5,794 nt of DNA. It comes from Azovibrio restrictus (GTDB taxonomy: Bacteria > Pseudomonadota > Gammaproteobacteria > Burkholderiales > Rhodocyclaceae). Shown one piece after another: positions 1 to 5,794 of the stretch. Location: NCBI GenBank assembly GCA_003252145.1, contig QKDJ01000207.1:1-5794 (forward strand), written 5' to 3'. Position 1 is the first letter of the stretch. Each line of letters starts with the position of its first letter. A program made the position numbers and the translations under genes. The notes under the pieces were generated by a model that was not told the DNA's origin, ran no database searches, and was given only the letters and a program-made list of their open reading frames with translations.

Positions 1-771
1 CTGGATCTGGTTGGGGTGAATACTCCACATGCGCAAGTAGCCGAATTCCTGACGCGCCCGCAGGGCGTCGTTGCGGATGTAATCCACGTCCTTCAGCTCG
101 GTGGTCACGTTGTGGGAAGGCACCACGCCACAACCCAAGGCGGCGGCGGCGATCTCGCATTTGGCCCGGGCCACCAGGGGATGGTCGAACTGACCCGGGC
201 TCTTCATGGCGCTGCCGGGGATGGCGCCGTGATGGCCGGAGACAAAATCCATGAGACCGAAATCCAGGCTTTCAACCCCGTCCAGGGCGGCGATTTGCCA
301 GACTTCCTTCAGGGCTCCGTGGGTTTCAATCAGCACATGCACGGGAATGCTGTGCTTCAGGCCGTGGATGGTTTCCGTCTGGCGCAGCACCTGGATCTGG
401 CGGTGGACATCGTCGGCAGAGCGGGGCTTGGGCAGGGTGATGAAGGGCAGTCGGGAACCCGCCTTGCCCACCAGGATTTCCAGGTCTTTTTCCCAGTGGG
501 GGTGAGTGATGTCGTGGATGCGAGCCCCAACCCGGTTGAAGCGGTTCTGGTCGCCCATGATCAGGGCCGCGCACATTTCCGCATGGGCAGCTTCGGCACC
601 GGCATGGGCACCGTCTTCGCAGTCACAGGTGATGTCGAAGACCGGGCCCAGCTCCTGCTGCAGGCTCAGGGCCTTGAGGATGAGCTTTTCCGAACCGGCG
701 TAATGATCCACTGCGGGCAGAATGGGGAAGGGCTTTTCGCCGGCAAACAGGACCTCATTGGGATGGCGCAT
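1..771 (-). CDS. CitE-like C-C lyase, HpcH/HpaI aldolase superfamily (3' end beyond window)
   Basis: The first 257 residues are present; the C-terminus lies past the left edge. The fold is the CitE/HpcH/HpaI TIM barrel, whose members cleave or form C-C bonds in CoA thioesters (citryl-, malyl-, methylmalyl-CoA) or act as thioesterases. Visible motifs: ITCDCEDGA at residues 47-55, matching the family's D-x-E-D strand; ARIHD at 83-87, equivalent to the usual R-x-N substrate strand; LPKP at 113-116; IETHGAL at 148-154 with likely Mg2+ ligand E149; FGLMDF at 171-176 with likely ligand D175; and SIHPNQI at 250-256. Many CitE proteins have GK before the IHP motif, but here it reads RMWSIHP, so the lysine is absent. 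I chose ATG 771 because GAGG sits 5 bases upstream; the frame is open back to the stop of the preceding gene. It follows the FAD dehydrogenase gene by 33 bases and is probably co-transcribed. Superfamily is confident; substrate is unknown. Confidence 0.88.
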   Translation of the reverse strand, partial: MRHPNEVLFAGEKPFPILPAVDHYAGSEKLILKALSLQQELGPVFDITCDCEDGAHAGAEAAHAEMCAALIMGDQNRFNRVGARIHDITHPHWEKDLEILVGKAGSRLPFITLPKPRSADDVHRQIQVLRQTETIHGLKHSIPVHVLIETHGALKEVWQIAALDGVESLDFGLMDFVSGHHGAIPGSAMKSPGQFDHPLVARAKCEIAAAALGCGVVPSHNVTTELKDVDYIRNDALRARQEFGYLRMWSIHPNQIQ

Positions 772-804
772 GATGACCTCGAAAATGGGTGTGATGATTG
801 AATT

Positions 805-2454
805 CTAGCTGGCGCGGCGCGGTGCCATGGGTTTCAGACCATTCATGTCCAGCGCCAGGGCTTCGGCTACCTTGATGCCGTCGATTCCCGCTGAAAGGAT
901 ACCGCCTGCATAGCCTGCACCTTCGCCGCCCGGATACAGGCCCCGGGTGTTGATGCTCTGCAGGTCATCCGGATTGCGCTTGAGACGTACGGGGGAGGAG
1001 GTACGGGTTTCCACGCCGGTCATCAGGGCATCGGCCATGTCGTAGCCGCGGATCTGCCGGCCAAAGGCGGGCAGGGCTTCGCGTATGGCCTGGATGACAA
1101 AATCGGGCAGGCACAGAGAAAGGTCGGTCAGGTGAATGCCGGGCTGGTAGGAGGGCTGCACGCTGCCGATCCTGGTGGAGGGGCGGCCAGCCAGGAAGTC
1201 GCCCACCAATTGGGCGGGGGCTTTGTAAGTGCCGCCGCCCGCCTCGAAGGCTTTGGACTCCCAGTGGCGCTGAAAGTCGATGCCCGCCAGGGGATGGCCC
1301 GGGAAATCCTGCTCGGGGGAGACATCCACCACCATGCCGCTATTGGCGTTGCGCTCGGCCCGGGAGTACTGGCTCATGCCGTTGGTGACCACTCGGCCCG
1401 GTTCCGAAGTGGCTGCAACCACCTGACCGCCGGGGCACATGCAGAAGCTGTAGGCGGCCCGGCCATTGCTGGCGTGGTGCACCAGTTTGTAATCGGCTGC
1501 TCCTAGCAGGGGGTGGCCGGCAAAACGACCAAAGCGGGCCTTGTCGATCAGGTTCTGGGGGTGCTCGATGCGCACCCCGATGGAGAAGGGCTTGGCCTCC
1601 ATGTAAACCCCCTGGTCGTAGAGCATCTGGAAGGTGTCCCGGGCGCTGTGGCCCACGGCCAGCACCACATGCTCACTTTCCAGTACCTGGCCGTCTGCCA
1701 GGCGCACACCTTTCACCTGACGCTGCCCCTGGGCGTCCGTGTCGATAAGGATTTCATCCACCCGGCTTTCAAAGCGGATTTCGGCACCCAGGGCTTCCAT
1801 GGATGTGCGCATGTTTTCCACCATCTTCACCAGACGAAAGGTGCCGATGTGGGGTTTGCTGATGGTCAGGATTTCCTCCGGGGCACCAGCCTGGACAAAT
1901 TCGGTCAGGACCTTGCGACCCAGGTGACGGGGGTCCTTGATCTGGCTGTAAAGCTTGCCGTCGGAAAAAGTGCCCGCACCGCCCTCGCCGAACTGAACAT
2001 TGGAGTCCGGGTTCAGCTTGCCCTGGCGCCACAGGCCCCAGGTGTCCTTGGTGCGTTCCCGCACGATCTTGCCCCGTTCCAGAATGATGGGCTTGAACCC
2101 CATCTGGGCCAGCACCAGCCCGGCGAACAGACCGCAGGGCCCCGTGCCGATGACGATGGGGCGGCGGGTTTCATCAGGCTTGGCCTGGGTGACGAAGTGG
2201 TAGCTGGTGTCCGGTGCCAGGCCTACCTGCCTATCCTCCTTCAGCCGGGCAAGGACTGCGGCCTCATCGCGGACTTCCGCATCCAGGGTGTAGATGAAGA
2301 AGATGTTGGAGGATTTGCGGGCATCGTAGGCGCGTCGTGCAACCCGGAAATCCAGCAATTCTTCGGGCGCCAGGTCCAGGCGCTTGAGCAGGGCCGTTTT
2401 CAGGTTGGCTTCCGGGTGATCCAGGGGGAGTTTGACTTCGGTGACACGCAGCAT
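805..2454 (-). CDS. FAD-dependent dehydrogenase, COG2509-like (NAD(P)/FAD oxidoreductase)
   Basis: This 549-residue flavoprotein has no assigned substrate that I know of. An N-terminal domain of about 95 residues (MLRVTEVKLPLDHP start) precedes a Rossmann FAD motif, VIGTGPCGLFAGL, at 101-113. A substrate/cap region follows, then a C-terminal FAD-contact segment with TRTSSPVR at 483-490 and YPGGEGAGYAGGI at 507-519. FGEGGAGTFSDGKL at 155-168 and YSFCMCPGG at 335-343 (Cys338, Cys340) are typical of this family as I recall it. No signal peptide or membrane segment is visible, so it is probably cytosolic. ATG 2454 is preferred because it starts the conserved N-terminus; an in-frame TTG at 2466 would add four residues. 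Neither start has a good Shine-Dalgarno. It lies downstream of the mdh terminator, so it probably has its own promoter, and it likely shares a transcript with the CitE-like gene. A redox role is certain in outline; the actual reaction is unknown. Confidence 0.9.
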   Translation of the reverse strand: MLRVTEVKLPLDHPEANLKTALLKRLDLAPEELLDFRVARRAYDARKSSNIFFIYTLDAEVRDEAAVLARLKEDRQVGLAPDTSYHFVTQAKPDETRRPIVIGTGPCGLFAGLVLAQMGFKPIILERGKIVRERTKDTWGLWRQGKLNPDSNVQFGEGGAGTFSDGKLYSQIKDPRHLGRKVLTEFVQAGAPEEILTISKPHIGTFRLVKMVENMRTSMEALGAEIRFESRVDEILIDTDAQGQRQVKGVRLADGQVLESEHVVLAVGHSARDTFQMLYDQGVYMEAKPFSIGVRIEHPQNLIDKARFGRFAGHPLLGAADYKLVHHASNGRAAYSFCMCPGGQVVAATSEPGRVVTNGMSQYSRAERNANSGMVVDVSPEQDFPGHPLAGIDFQRHWESKAFEAGGGTYKAPAQLVGDFLAGRPSTRIGSVQPSYQPGIHLTDLSLCLPDFVIQAIREALPAFGRQIRGYDMADALMTGVETRTSSPVRLKRNPDDLQSINTRGLYPGGEGAGYAGGILSAGIDGIKVAEALALDMNGLKPMAPRRAS

Positions 2455-2489
2455 GAAGGGACGCAAGGAGCAATCAGTTGAAGCGCCGT

Positions 2490-2495
2490 ATTTTA
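2490..2495 (-). promoter_or_regulatory. Candidate -10 box for the FAD dehydrogenase gene
   Basis: On the minus strand this reads TAAAAT (5 of 6 to TATAAT), between the mdh terminator and the FAD dehydrogenase start. It would give a leader of roughly 30 bases. No good -35 is seen at 17 bases (CTGCTT). It is offered because the terminator just upstream implies that a new promoter is needed here. Confidence 0.35.
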
Positions 2496-2520
2496 CGACA
2501 GGGGGCCAGGGGAAGCAGGA

Positions 2521-2556
2521 AAAGAAAAAGCCGCAGCACAGGCTGCGGCTTTTTTC
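2521..2556 (-). terminator. Intrinsic terminator of mdh
   Basis: A perfect 9-base-pair stem (AGCCGCAGC at 2529-2537 with GCTGCGGCT at 2542-2550) encloses a 4-base loop. It is flanked by A-runs on the left and a T-run on the right, so the stem can extend with A-T pairs. In the mdh transcript the hairpin is followed by a U-rich tail. It begins about 15 bases after the mdh stop codon. Its symmetry means it could also stop transcripts arriving from the other side. Confidence 0.92.
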
Positions 2557-2571
2557 GGAAGTGCTGAAGGA

Positions 2572-3567
2572 TTACTTCAGCATGTCGGCCACAGCGGCGC
2601 GCTCGTCTTCCAGTTCCTTCAGGGTGATGGCGATCTTGCCCTTGGAGTATTCGTCGATCTCCAGGCCCTTGATCAGGGTGAAAGTGCCGTTCTTGCATTC
2701 GCAAGGCAGGCCGAACACCAGACCTTCGGGGATGCCGTAGCCGTTGTCGGCAGGGGCGGGGATACCCATGGTCACCCATTCGCTGGAGCCCAGGTGCCAG
2801 TCACGAACGTGGTCGATGGCGGCGTTGGCAGCGGAAGCGGCGGAAGACAGGCCACGAGCGTCGATGATGGCGGCGCCGCGCTTGCCCACGGTGGGCAGGA
2901 ACACGTCGTTGTTCCAGGTGGCGTCGTTGATGATGGCCTTGACGTTGTCACCGTTGGAGGTCACGAAGCGGTAGTCAGCGTACATGGAGGGGGAGTGGTT
3001 GCCCCACACCACCAGTTGCTTCAGGGAAGAAACGGGACGGCCAGCCTTCTGAGCCAGTTGGGTCAGGGCACGGTTGTGGTCCAGACGCAGCATGCCGTGG
3101 TAGTTGGCGGGGTTGGTACGACCCACCTTGATGGCGGCAGCGCGGGCGATGTAGGCGTTGGTGTTGCAGGGGTTGCCCACCACCAGAACCTTCACGTCTT
3201 CCTTGGCGTTTTCGGCGATGGCCTTGCCTTGAACGGTGAAGATGGCGCCGTTGGCTTGCAGCAGGTCGGCACGTTCCATGCCGGGGCCGCGGGGGCGAGC
3301 ACCCACCAGCAGGCAGACGTCAGCGTCCTTGAAAGCCACGTTGGGGTCGTCGGTGGCGACCATGCCGGCCAGCAGGGGGAAGGCACAGTCGTCCAGTTCC
3401 ATCATGACGCCCTGCACAGCCTTCTGGGCTTGGGGCAGGTCGAGGAGTTGCAGGATGACAGGCTGGTCTTTACCCAGCATTTCGCCGGAAGCGATGCGGA
3501 ACAGCAGGCTGTAGCCGATTTGGCCGGCGGCGCCGGTCACGGCAACGCGCATGGGGGCTTTGGACAT
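2572..3567 (-). CDS. mdh: Malate dehydrogenase (NAD-dependent, type 2 MDH)
   Basis: It encodes a 331-residue cytosolic enzyme that interconverts malate and oxaloacetate with NAD+/NADH in the TCA cycle. The length is normal for the Thermus/betaproteobacterial MDH type. The Rossmann motif TGAAGQIG is at residues 11-18. Asp43 at the end of the second strand (LLDLP) fits NAD rather than NADP. The mobile active-site loop [15 protein letters not shown] spans 89-103 and carries substrate arginines R93 and R99. RLDHNRA at 161-167 gives a further substrate arginine (R161) and the catalytic Asp163; GNHS at 189-192 gives the catalytic His191. ATG 3567 is supported by AGGAG 6 bases upstream (3574-3578 on the plus strand). 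The gene is monocistronic by its terminator and diverges from the GntR regulator across a 187-base region holding a promoter and a palindromic operator candidate. All key residues are intact. Confidence 0.98.
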   Translation of the reverse strand: MSKAPMRVAVTGAAGQIGYSLLFRIASGEMLGKDQPVILQLLDLPQAQKAVQGVMMELDDCAFPLLAGMVATDDPNVAFKDADVCLLVGARPRGPGMERADLLQANGAIFTVQGKAIAENAKEDVKVLVVGNPCNTNAYIARAAAIKVGRTNPANYHGMLRLDHNRALTQLAQKAGRPVSSLKQLVVWGNHSPSMYADYRFVTSNGDNVKAIINDATWNNDVFLPTVGKRGAAIIDARGLSSAASAANAAIDHVRDWHLGSSEWVTMGIPAPADNGYGIPEGLVFGLPCECKNGTFTLIKGLEIDEYSKGKIAITLKELEDERAAVADMLK

Positions 3568-3596
3568 GTAACACTCCTGTAAGGGCTTGATAGTGA

Positions 3597-3620
3597 TTCG
3601 AATGATCCTGTGGGATCGAA
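3597..3620 (-). other. Hairpin in the mdh 5' leader
   Basis: GATCC (3604-3608) and GGATC (3613-3617) form a perfect 5-base-pair stem with a 4-base loop. TTC (3597-3599) and GAA (3618-3620) can extend it past a bulge. An 8-base palindrome ATTCGAAT (3596-3603) overlaps it. It would lie in the leader of the mdh transcript, about 30 bases before the start codon. It may stabilise the mRNA or affect translation; no known riboswitch is recognised. Confidence 0.35.
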
Positions 3621-3667
3621 GGTGTGCCGGAGGCAGCCCTCAGGGGCGCGGGCGACACAGGCGGATT

Positions 3668-3696
3668 ATGGTAGGAGTTAGGTCCGCAGGTGTCAA
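3668..3696 (-). promoter_or_regulatory. Sigma-70 promoter of mdh
   Basis: On the minus strand a perfect -35 TTGACA (3696-3691) is followed after 17 bases by TACCAT (3673-3668; 4 of 6 to consensus). An overlapping CATAAT matches better but at 20-base spacing. Transcription would start near 3661, leaving a leader of about 94 bases before the mdh ATG. The palindrome at 3711-3722 lies 14 bases upstream of the -35 box. Confidence 0.65.
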
Positions 3697-3710
3697 TGAG
3701 TGATTAGATG

Positions 3711-3722
3711 TCTTATATAAGA
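3711..3722. promoter_or_regulatory. Palindromic operator candidate for the GntR regulator
   Basis: TCTTATATAAGA is a perfect 12-base palindrome; one further outer pair (T3709/A3724) matches after a single mismatch. It lies in an AT-rich patch within otherwise GC-rich DNA, between divergent mdh and gntR. GntR proteins bind as dimers to short inverted repeats, usually near their own gene. The centre is about 38 bases before the gntR start and about 55 bases upstream of the predicted mdh transcription start. It contains TATAAG, a possible gntR -10, which would suit autoregulation. I recall similar TCTTATATAAGA-type sites near TCA genes in betaproteobacteria, but this is unverified memory. Confidence 0.6.
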
Positions 3723-3754
3723 TAGCAATAATTGGACGGCGCCCCGGAATTGTG

Positions 3755-4543
3755 ATGAAATCGCCGCCCATGCCTCGCTCCTCCCAGAAACCTTCTGCCC
3801 GTGCAACTGCCCGTCAAGCGGCTGCATCGCCCATGTTCAGCCCCTTGTATCGCCAGATCAAGGAGCTGATGATGCGTGCACTGGGGGCTGGGGAATGGGC
3901 GCCGGGAACCTCGATTCCCAGTGAGTCCGAGCTGGCCATCCGCTTTGGTGTCAGCCAGGGGACCGTACGCAAGGCCATTGATGAAATGGCTGCGGAAAAC
4001 CTGCTGGTGCGCCGCCAGGGCAAGGGTACTTTTGTCGCCTCTCATAACGATCCCAGGTCCTTCTATCGTTTCCTGCGTCTGACGCCGGATGATGGGAGTG
4101 CTCGTCAGACCCGTAGTGAGCCCCTTTCCTGTCGCATGGTTGCTGCCACGGATACCGTGGCGCGGGTGCTGCAGCTGCAGGTGGGTGATCCGGTGATTCT
4201 GGTGGAGCGTCTGCTTCGTTTTGATGGCGAACCAGTGGTGTATGACGAAATCTTCCTGTCGGCCGAGCAGTTTCAAGGGCTGACCCTGGATCTGCTCAAG
4301 GAATCCGAGCGCTCTCTCTACAGTGTTTTTGAGAGTGAGTTCGGCATGCGCATGATTCGGGCAGAGGAGCGTCTGCGCGCCGTGGGTGCGGAAGGTCGTG
4401 CATGCGAATTGCTGGCGGTACCCGAAGGGTCGCCCCTGCTTCTGGTGGAGCGGGTGACCTATACCTATGGTGATAAGCCGGTGGAGTGGCGGCGGGGTTG
4501 TTACGCCACGGGCAATTACCACTATTTCAACGAACTTAGCTAG
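3755..4543 (+). CDS. GntR-family (HutC-type, UTRA domain) transcriptional regulator
   Basis: This 262-residue DNA-binding protein probably controls neighbouring TCA-cycle genes. Residues 1-29 are a Ser/Ala/Pro/Arg-rich tail. A GntR winged helix-turn-helix follows at about 30-95: PLYRQIK at 30-36, PGTSIPSESELA at 50-61, the recognition helix around VSQGTVRKAIDEM at 66-78, and the wing RRQGKGTFVA at 86-95. A UTRA ligand-binding domain fills about 115-258, with ILVERLLRFDGEPVVYDE at 148-165 and a closing KPVEWRRGCY at 241-250. UTRA domains bind small metabolites; the ligand here cannot be read from sequence. ATG 3755 has GGA at 3746-3748, 6 bases upstream; GTG 3752 and ATG 3770 are alternatives. 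It diverges from mdh and lies 117 bases ahead of sdhC in the same direction, which suggests a local regulator of succinate dehydrogenase and/or malate dehydrogenase (an SdhR-like role). That role is inference from position. Confidence 0.93.
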   Translation: MKSPPMPRSSQKPSARATARQAAASPMFSPLYRQIKELMMRALGAGEWAPGTSIPSESELAIRFGVSQGTVRKAIDEMAAENLLVRRQGKGTFVASHNDPRSFYRFLRLTPDDGSARQTRSEPLSCRMVAATDTVARVLQLQVGDPVILVERLLRFDGEPVVYDEIFLSAEQFQGLTLDLLKESERSLYSVFESEFGMRMIRAEERLRAVGAEGRACELLAVPEGSPLLLVERVTYTYGDKPVEWRRGCYATGNYHYFNELS

Positions 4544-4560
4544 TTAAACATAACAATATG

Positions 4561-4580
4561 AGCGCCACTTAATGGACGCT
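4561..4580 (+). repeat. Imperfect inverted repeat before sdhC
   Basis: AGCG-CCA (4561-4567) pairs with TGG-A-CGCT (4573-4580) with one bulged A and a 5-base loop. It sits where the -35 region of the sdhC promoter would fall, so it may be a regulator site. It could also be a weak end for the gntR transcript, but the T-run (4601-4607) is too far away for a standard terminator. Confidence 0.35.
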
Positions 4581-4586
4581 TGAATG

Positions 4587-4592
4587 TATAAT
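4587..4592 (+). promoter_or_regulatory. Candidate -10 box of the sdhCDA promoter
   Basis: There is a perfect TATAAT in the gntR-sdhC gap. It is embedded in an AT-rich stretch that also holds the palindrome ATAATTAT (4588-4595). The -35 position at 17 bases (GCCACT) is poor, so the promoter may need an activator or depend on context. Initiation near 4599 would give a leader of about 60 bases. Confidence 0.5.
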
Positions 4593-4618
4593 TATGGCTC
4601 TTTTTTTGTAGCACTCGC

Positions 4619-4632
4619 GGCGGTTTACCGCC
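4619..4632 (+). other. Short GC hairpin in the sdhC leader
   Basis: GGCGG (4619-4623) and CCGCC (4628-4632) form a 5-base-pair stem around a TTTA loop, 16 bases before the sdhC ribosome binding site. It follows a run of seven T's. The stem is short but GC-only. A role in mRNA stability or translation is possible but unproven. Confidence 0.3.
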
Positions 4633-4660
4633 TGTTTCCCCAACTCTAAGGATGACGTTC

Positions 4661-5050
4661 ATGGCAGAGGTGAGCATCAAGAAGCGTCCAAAGAACCTGG
4701 ACCTTTCCACCATCAGGTTGCCCCTTCCGGGCAAACTCTCCATCCTTCACCGCGTTAGCGGCGTGGGTATTTTCCTCATGTTGCCCGTGTTGCTCTGGCT
4801 CTTTCAAGCCAGTGTGACCTCCCCTGAAAGCTTTGATGCTTTCAAGGCAGTGGCTGGGCATCCCCTGGCCAAGCTGATTCTGGCGGGTCTGATCTGGGCA
4901 TACATGCACCATTTCTGCGCAGGTATCCGCTTCCTGCTGCTGGATGTGCATGTGGGTGTTGATCTGCAGTCTGCACGCAAGTCTGCCGGCATCGTGTTTG
5001 CCGTGAGCCTGGCGCTGACCGTTGTTCTGTGGGGGGTTCTGCTGTGGTAA
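4661..5050 (+). CDS. sdhC: Succinate dehydrogenase cytochrome b556 subunit
   Basis: It encodes the 129-residue larger membrane anchor of complex II, which with SdhD holds heme b and the ubiquinone site in the inner membrane. Three hydrophobic segments lie at about 30-50, 68-93 and 108-129. The signature SILHRVSG is at residues 27-34, with Ser27 and Arg31 matching the quinone-site residues of the E. coli protein. MHHFCAGIRFLLLD at 82-95 carries His84, the expected axial heme ligand. ATG 4661 is chosen because AAGGA (4648-4652) sits 8 bases upstream and the protein then begins MAEVSIKKRPKNLDL, typical of betaproteobacterial SdhC. An in-frame ATG at 4652 abuts that ribosome binding site and is unlikely. 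It is the first gene of the sdh operon and overlaps sdhD by 7 bases. Confidence 0.96.
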   Translation: MAEVSIKKRPKNLDLSTIRLPLPGKLSILHRVSGVGIFLMLPVLLWLFQASVTSPESFDAFKAVAGHPLAKLILAGLIWAYMHHFCAGIRFLLLDVHVGVDLQSARKSAGIVFAVSLALTVVLWGVLLW

Positions 5051-5391
5051 ATCGTATCGTTGTCGGGGCCCACTACGGCCTCAAGGACTGGATCGCCCAG
5101 CGTGCTACTGCTGTGGTGATGGCGGTTTACACCGCTTTGATCGTGGCGGTCATTCTGGTGGCTCAGCCCGGTACCTTCGAAGCTTGGCAAGGCATTTTCT
5201 CCAATGGCTTCATCAAGTTTGCGACCTTCCTGTTCGTTCTGAGCCTGTTCTATCACGCCTGGATCGGCATTCGTGACCTGTGGATGGACTACATCAAGCC
5301 CACCGGTCTGCGCCTGACCCTGCATGTTCTGACCATCCTGGCTCTCGTGGGTTACGCCGGCTGGGCGGCCTCGATTCTCTGGAGACTGTAA
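5044..5391 (+). CDS. sdhD: Succinate dehydrogenase hydrophobic membrane anchor subunit
   Basis: It encodes the 115-residue smaller membrane anchor of complex II, partner of SdhC in binding heme b and ubiquinone. Hydrophobic segments lie at about 22-41, 55-76 and 91-112. [15 protein letters not shown] at 69-83 is the family core: His71 and the Asp82-Tyr83 pair match the positions of the E. coli protein, where Tyr83 lines the quinone site. The start is GTG 5044, giving [16 protein letters not shown] as in relatives. A G-run (5031-5036) 7 bases upstream can serve as ribosome binding site. GTG 5029, also in frame, would add five residues without family support. The first codons overlap the end of sdhC, indicating translational coupling. 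The stop is 2 bases before sdhA. Confidence 0.95.
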   Translation: MVNRIVVGAHYGLKDWIAQRATAVVMAVYTALIVAVILVAQPGTFEAWQGIFSNGFIKFATFLFVLSLFYHAWIGIRDLWMDYIKPTGLRLTLHVLTILALVGYAGWAASILWRL

Positions 5392-5393
5392 GC

Positions 5394-5794
5394 GTGAATA
5401 TTCCTGTTCTCAAGTTTGATGCAGTGATCGTGGGTGCCGGTGGTGCCGGTCTGCGGTCTGCTATTCAATTGTCCGAAGCCGGCCTGAAGACTGCCGTGCT
5501 TTCCAAGGTTTTCCCCACCCGCTCCCACACCGTGGCTGCTCAAGGTGGTGTGGCTGCCTCTCTCGGTAACTCCGAGGAAGATCACTGGCGTTGGCACATG
5601 TACGATACCGTCAAGGGCTCCGACTGGCTCGGCGACCAGGACGCTATCGAATTCATGTGTAAGAAGGCTGTGGAAGTGGTCGTGGAACTCGAACACTACG
5701 GCATGCCTTTTGACCGTACCGATAACGGCAAGATTTATCAGCGCCCCTTCGGTGGTCACATGTCCAATTTTGGCGAAAAGCCCGTGCGCCGTTC
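5394..5794 (+). CDS. sdhA: Succinate dehydrogenase flavoprotein subunit (5' part; continues past window)
   Basis: The first 133 residues of the catalytic subunit, normally about 590, are present. SdhA oxidises succinate to fumarate on the cytoplasmic face and passes electrons through covalent FAD to the SdhB iron-sulfur clusters. The FAD-binding motif [13 protein letters not shown] is at residues 11-23. [13 protein letters not shown] at 40-52 carries His45, the expected covalent FAD attachment site, at the same number as in E. coli. [20 protein letters not shown] at 102-121 is the conserved segment near the active site. The start is GTG 5394, giving [15 protein letters not shown] at 5381-5384, inside the end of sdhD, lies 9 bases upstream. 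The 2-base gap to sdhD points to coupled translation. The rest of the gene, and presumably sdhB, lies to the right. Confidence 0.98.
   Translation, partial: MNIPVLKFDAVIVGAGGAGLRSAIQLSEAGLKTAVLSKVFPTRSHTVAAQGGVAASLGNSEEDHWRWHMYDTVKGSDWLGDQDAIEFMCKKAVEVVVELEHYGMPFDRTDNGKIYQRPFGGHMSNFGEKPVRR

Noticed and set aside
16..801. Plus-strand open frame of 261 codons
   Set aside because: It lies exactly opposite the CitE-like gene, whose motifs are intact. The plus-strand protein shows no recognisable domain and results from GC-rich codon bias.
1513..2481. Plus-strand open frame of 322 codons
   Set aside because: It is antisense to the FAD dehydrogenase. The composition is Gly/His/Gln/Val-rich without domains, as expected of a codon-bias shadow.
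2794..3582. Plus-strand open frame of 262 codons opposite mdh
   Set aside because: It is Gly/Val/His-rich with no motif, and mdh on the other strand has all its catalytic residues.
3713..4522. Minus-strand open frame of 269 codons opposite the GntR gene
   Set aside because: No domain is recognisable. The plus-strand frame has a clear winged helix and UTRA domain, and a minus-strand gene here would conflict with the divergent promoter region.
4561..4607. Intrinsic terminator after gntR
   Set aside because: The stem is imperfect, and the T-run starts about 20 bases after it, across the TATAAT box, so it does not have terminator geometry.
4652..4660. Alternative upstream ATG for sdhC
   Set aside because: It overlaps the AAGGA ribosome binding site and has none of its own; the family N-terminus begins at 4661.
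5352..5759. Minus-strand open frame of 135 codons opposite sdhA
   Set aside because: It is a shadow of the highly conserved sdhA N-terminal region with no independent support.
1..5794. Mobile elements, tRNA/rRNA genes, CRISPR arrays, defence genes
   Set aside because: Coding sequence fills the window apart from three gaps of under 200 bases between 2455 and 4660. None contains terminal repeats, a tRNA-like fold or spaced direct repeats.

Overview
The window looks like core chromosomal DNA of a high-GC betaproteobacterium. A Rhodocyclales-type organism (Azospira, Dechloromonas or Azoarcus relatives) is my best guess. This rests on the gene order mdh / GntR regulator / sdhCDA and on the protein sequences as I remember them, not on a search. 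I see no mobile element, RNA gene, CRISPR array or other sign of recent transfer. It reads as an ordinary housekeeping region built around the TCA cycle.

Left half, minus strand: malate dehydrogenase (mdh, 2572-3567) ends in a strong intrinsic terminator (about 2521-2556). Beyond it, on the same strand, lie a large FAD-dependent dehydrogenase of the poorly characterised COG2509 type (805-2454) and, 33 bases further, a CitE-like (HpcH/HpaI aldolase/citrate lyase superfamily) protein that runs off the left edge (1-771). The last two are probably co-transcribed.

Right half, plus strand: a GntR-family regulator with a UTRA ligand-binding domain (3755-4543) is transcribed divergently from mdh. 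After a 117-base gap with a TATAAT box come sdhC (4661-5050), sdhD (5044-5391) and the first 133 codons of sdhA (from 5394, cut by the right edge). These encode the two membrane anchors and the flavoprotein of succinate dehydrogenase (complex II). The three genes are tightly packed, with one overlap and one 2-base gap.

How they work together: succinate dehydrogenase makes fumarate, which fumarase (not in this window) hydrates to malate, and malate dehydrogenase oxidises malate to oxaloacetate. The GntR gene sits between the mdh and sdh units. The mdh/gntR intergenic region carries a perfect 12-base palindrome (TCTTATATAAGA, 3711-3722) that is the obvious candidate operator. The most interesting points are this palindrome, its apparent absence before sdhC, and the two conserved but functionally unclear genes (CitE-like and COG2509-like) beside the TCA genes. 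I found no convincing undescribed system.
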